Source: Chrysomallon squamiferum
Lineage: Eukaryota > Mollusca > Gastropoda > Neomphalida > Peltospiridae
NCBI GenBank assembly: GCA_012295275.1
Contig: CM022679.1
Span: forward strand, 9,464,169 to 9,528,168
Direction of reading: 5' to 3'
Length of the DNA stretch: 64,000 bases
Shown here: positions 61,380 through 64,000 of the stretch, piece after piece
Layout: each line of letters opens with the position of its first letter
Position numbering within the stretch: position 1 is the stretch's first letter
Program-made: the position numbers and the translations under genes
The notes under the pieces: generated by a model
Database searches by the model: none
What the model was told of the DNA's origin: nothing
Seen by the model: the letters and a program-made list of their open reading frames with translations, nothing else

Positions 61380-63520
61380 TTATAATGTTTTTGATATAAC
61401 TGCAAAGGAAGGCAGATCATCATCAGTATCGCTACTGTCTGGTGCTATAGGTTGTAACATTTCACTAAATTTCTGTCTTTTTAGTGCTGTTTTGTGTTTT
61501 ATCTGAGGCAATTTTTCCTTCTGTCTCACTTTATCTTTTGATGGACTGGCCAGTTTGGTTTCTGACCAACTTTCTTCATCTCCATGAGCAGATGTCTGAG
61601 ATTCATCATCTGGAAAACAATTAAAATTTTAAGGAAAATTTACATCCAGTCTCATATAAACCAAAACAGCTGTATCTCAACAAGAAGTATGTTCTTTTTC
61701 ATGTGAGAAGAAAGTATAAAATCAAATCTATCAAAACCCATTCTAAAAAATATTTGCAGTTTACTCCCACCAATAACTATAAATATCATAGTTACTTCCC
61801 TTTGTTTCTATATTAAAATGTGAAAATATTGCATAAAACCTAATTGAACATAGGCATTTAGATTATTATCAGTTTTGTATTACTTTTCATATGATATTCC
61901 TAGGATAACAGAAAGGTATAACAGTGAAAAATCTTTTGCTGTCAGTGATGAAATACTATTTGTATTTTTGTTTTGCCAACATTTTGTCTTAAATATTTAT
62001 TAAACTGGTGAATTACATGATATTCTAAAAAGATTTTCTTATAAGGACAAATTATAACCTGATAAAGACATTGGTGGACTTTCATTTTCTTTTGTAGTTT
62101 TTCTTTTTCTTTTTCCTGTCTGTTTTTTTTTCTTGGTTATGCTGCTTCCACTTGCAGATTCCTGACTTGAAATGTGTTCTTTGATGATGTCTCTGAGTTT
62201 CTTTTCCACTCTATCACTTCTCTGAATTCCATCAGGCAATTCTGTTTAAAAAAAAAAAAAAAATAATAATTTTCAAAAAAAGATTAAAAATGAACTGAGT
62301 GTAAGATGTGCATATAAAGTGTAAGATATAATTCAAAAAATATGTATAAATAAAAGAAGCTTCAGTGTTATTGAAGTGAATTCTGGATTACTACCTATTC
62401 CTTGTCACAGATCAGATCACAGAGAAAAGATCCCTATTTAATACCACAAGTCATTTTTATCTGCAGTGTGAAGTTACGGATACAATAATAATTAAACTAT
62501 TTACTTTTTAGAAATGTTTTTACTATTAGATGATGTAAATTTGTGTTAAAACACAATTTTAGGTTTGTTTCATGATGACGATAATGTTTGAGGTGACCTG
62601 GCTTAAGAATAACAAAATCCCAACAAAAACCAGTATGGAATTTTTAGAGTTATCAGTCTTTTATAATGTAATCTGATATGCACTAGCATTTTATTCCATT
62701 TTTGTATGTTGTTATTCCCTTTATCATTATTAAGTCAACTGTAGTAGAAAATACAATACTTTTGTAATCTTAAAAATTAAATTTGTAGAGTTCTTATTGA
62801 GTGACCGAGCAGAAAAATATATTGGTCAATAGTACATATTAGAGAGAGGGATAACCAATAATGGAATATGCTTCACATTACAGCAATCTAGTTAATAAAA
62901 CTGAATACATACCTTCACAGTGTTGTAGCATTTGTGACCAGAGGTTATTTTTAGACAGATTTTTCAGATTACCAACTACAAGAAGATGGTGTCTTGCTCT
63001 GGTTAAGGCTACATTCATTCTCCTGAAATAGATTGAAACATTTTCAACTTTAATATTGGTTGATATACAGCCAAAGATAAACTTAAAACTGACAAAAAAC
63101 AACAACATTCAAACAGAACTGAAAAAACACCCCACAAATTAATCAACAAACATACCAAAATCAATCAACCTTTAAATGAAGACGATTTGTTGTTTTTAAC
63201 ACCTCAAGATGTTTCTGTATTGATGGTTATTAGGTCTCATTTATACAACACTGCAAAGTAATATGATATAAACACTGAGTTTTATTCTGTGGGGATGCAG
63301 ACCAATTCCAAGATAAACAAACTCTAGACTACTTGAATATTTCATCATTTCAAACTGACCAGATGATAAATTTTGCTAGGTAAAATCTCACTTGTTGCAA
63401 TCAATGAAGCCGAGACTGTTGGATCGAACACATGACAAAATGATCACATCTCTTTCTCCTCCTTGAAAAGCATCCACTGTGGAGACCTGAATTCCTTTCA
63501 CTGCTTTGTGGCTTGCAGAC
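61380..63520 (-). CDS. ZGRF1: ZGRF1 3' part, unit 3 (continues beyond the window)
   Basis: Four exons visible: 63520-63392 (motif V), 63022-62913 (motif VI), 62241-62059 (basic tail) and 61609-61380 (terminal). They encode the last 216 residues or so, in phase. Differences from unit 2 include an Arg-to-Ser change in SASGSSITKK. If this is the last copy, upstream exons with the ATPase motifs may follow past 64000, making this the only full ZGRF1. Confidence 0.83.
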
Positions 63521-64000
63521 CTGGTATTAAAACAAGGGAATTAATCTTGGAATTAAAAATTCTTCAAAAAACATAAAATTTAAAAAAAAACAAAAATGTT
63601 CACGAATTATACTCTGGAAATGGCATGAATTCAAATTTCATAATTTAAATGACAAATTTAATATACGAATAAAAAAATAGTGGTGTGCTTAATTTAATAC
63701 TGGTATTTTTATTTCCTTTTGTAATGTACTGCCAATTTTTTTTATTAATGTTTAAATTCAAACTTCAGTTAATCATCATAATAACATCTTGCAGCAATAT
63801 GAAAGTACACAAATACAACAGTTATAATTAAAAAAATGTTCTATATATCTGTGGAATTTTTATTAGAAAAATGATTTTAGAAAATACAGAAACAAAGATG
63901 CATAATTTATCACTGTTTATTATTCAGTGAAACTCAAATACATTTATGAGCACTGTGACATAGAAAATATAAATTATTATGCAAAATACTAGTTTTAACT
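63521..64000. other. ZGRF1 intron at the window edge
   Basis: Aligns with the unit 1 and 2 introns between the motif V exon and the QTFPTLCFYDV exon; the latter lies just outside. Confidence 0.8.

Larger units (their letters stand above)
57154..64000. repeat. Tandem duplication unit 3 (runs off the window)
   Basis: Same start and same preceding ZGRF1 intron sequence as unit 2. The window ends in the intron before the ZGRF1 exon that begins QTFPTLCFYDV. Confidence 0.95.

Overview
The window is animal nuclear DNA. It is AT-rich and dense in simple repeats, and its genes are split by GT-AG introns. All protein assignments come from exon-by-exon reading, with splice phases checked at every junction. 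The recognisable genes (ASH2L, GGPS1, FBXL15, ZGRF1) are general metazoan genes. Nothing seen fixes the species; an invertebrate, perhaps a mollusc or other lophotrochozoan, is only a guess from base composition and gene structure.

Layout. (1) 2.2-10.3 kb, minus strand: an eight-exon gene for an unrecognised, probably type I single-pass membrane protein of about 533 residues. (2) 10.4-25.1 kb: no convincing coding exon; old minisatellites, microsatellites, a possible minus-strand non-coding first exon near 16.2 kb and an RFX-type X-box plus CCAAT pair near 20.0 kb. (3) 25.17-27.37 kb, plus strand: the last four coding exons of ASH2L (end of the SPRY domain and the DPY30-binding tail). The earlier exons are not found in the 25 kb to the left. 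(4) 30.83-39.25 kb, minus strand: a complete 12-exon GGPS1 (geranylgeranyl diphosphate synthase, about 340 residues), tail to tail with ASH2L. (5) 40.37 kb to the right edge: three direct tandem copies of an 8.3-8.5 kb unit. Each carries an FBXL15 gene (plus strand, four coding exons) and, tail to tail with it, the 3' part of ZGRF1 (minus strand, superfamily 1 helicase).

The triplication is the most unusual part of the window. Unit 1 (40369-48853) holds an intact FBXL15 of 293 residues. Unit 2 (48854-57153) holds an FBXL15 that has lost 81 bp, in frame, from its leucine-rich repeats. Unit 3 (57154 to the edge) holds an FBXL15 whose large exon is frameshifted. The ZGRF1 parts of units 1 and 2 are cut off at the unit junction and keep only helicase motifs III-VI and the tail. 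Unit 3 may run on into the full ZGRF1 beyond the window. The left breakpoint lies in the shared upstream region of GGPS1 and FBXL15, which are head to head, next to an ETS-like TTCCGGAA site. The copies are mosaics of one another, which suggests gene conversion or unequal exchange, or in places assembly mixing.

Functionally the single-copy genes are unrelated: ASH2L (histone H3K4 methylation), GGPS1 (prenyl diphosphate synthesis), FBXL15 (SCF ubiquitin ligase substrate receptor) and ZGRF1 (DNA-repair helicase). Their grouping looks like ordinary eukaryotic neighbourhood, not a pathway cluster.
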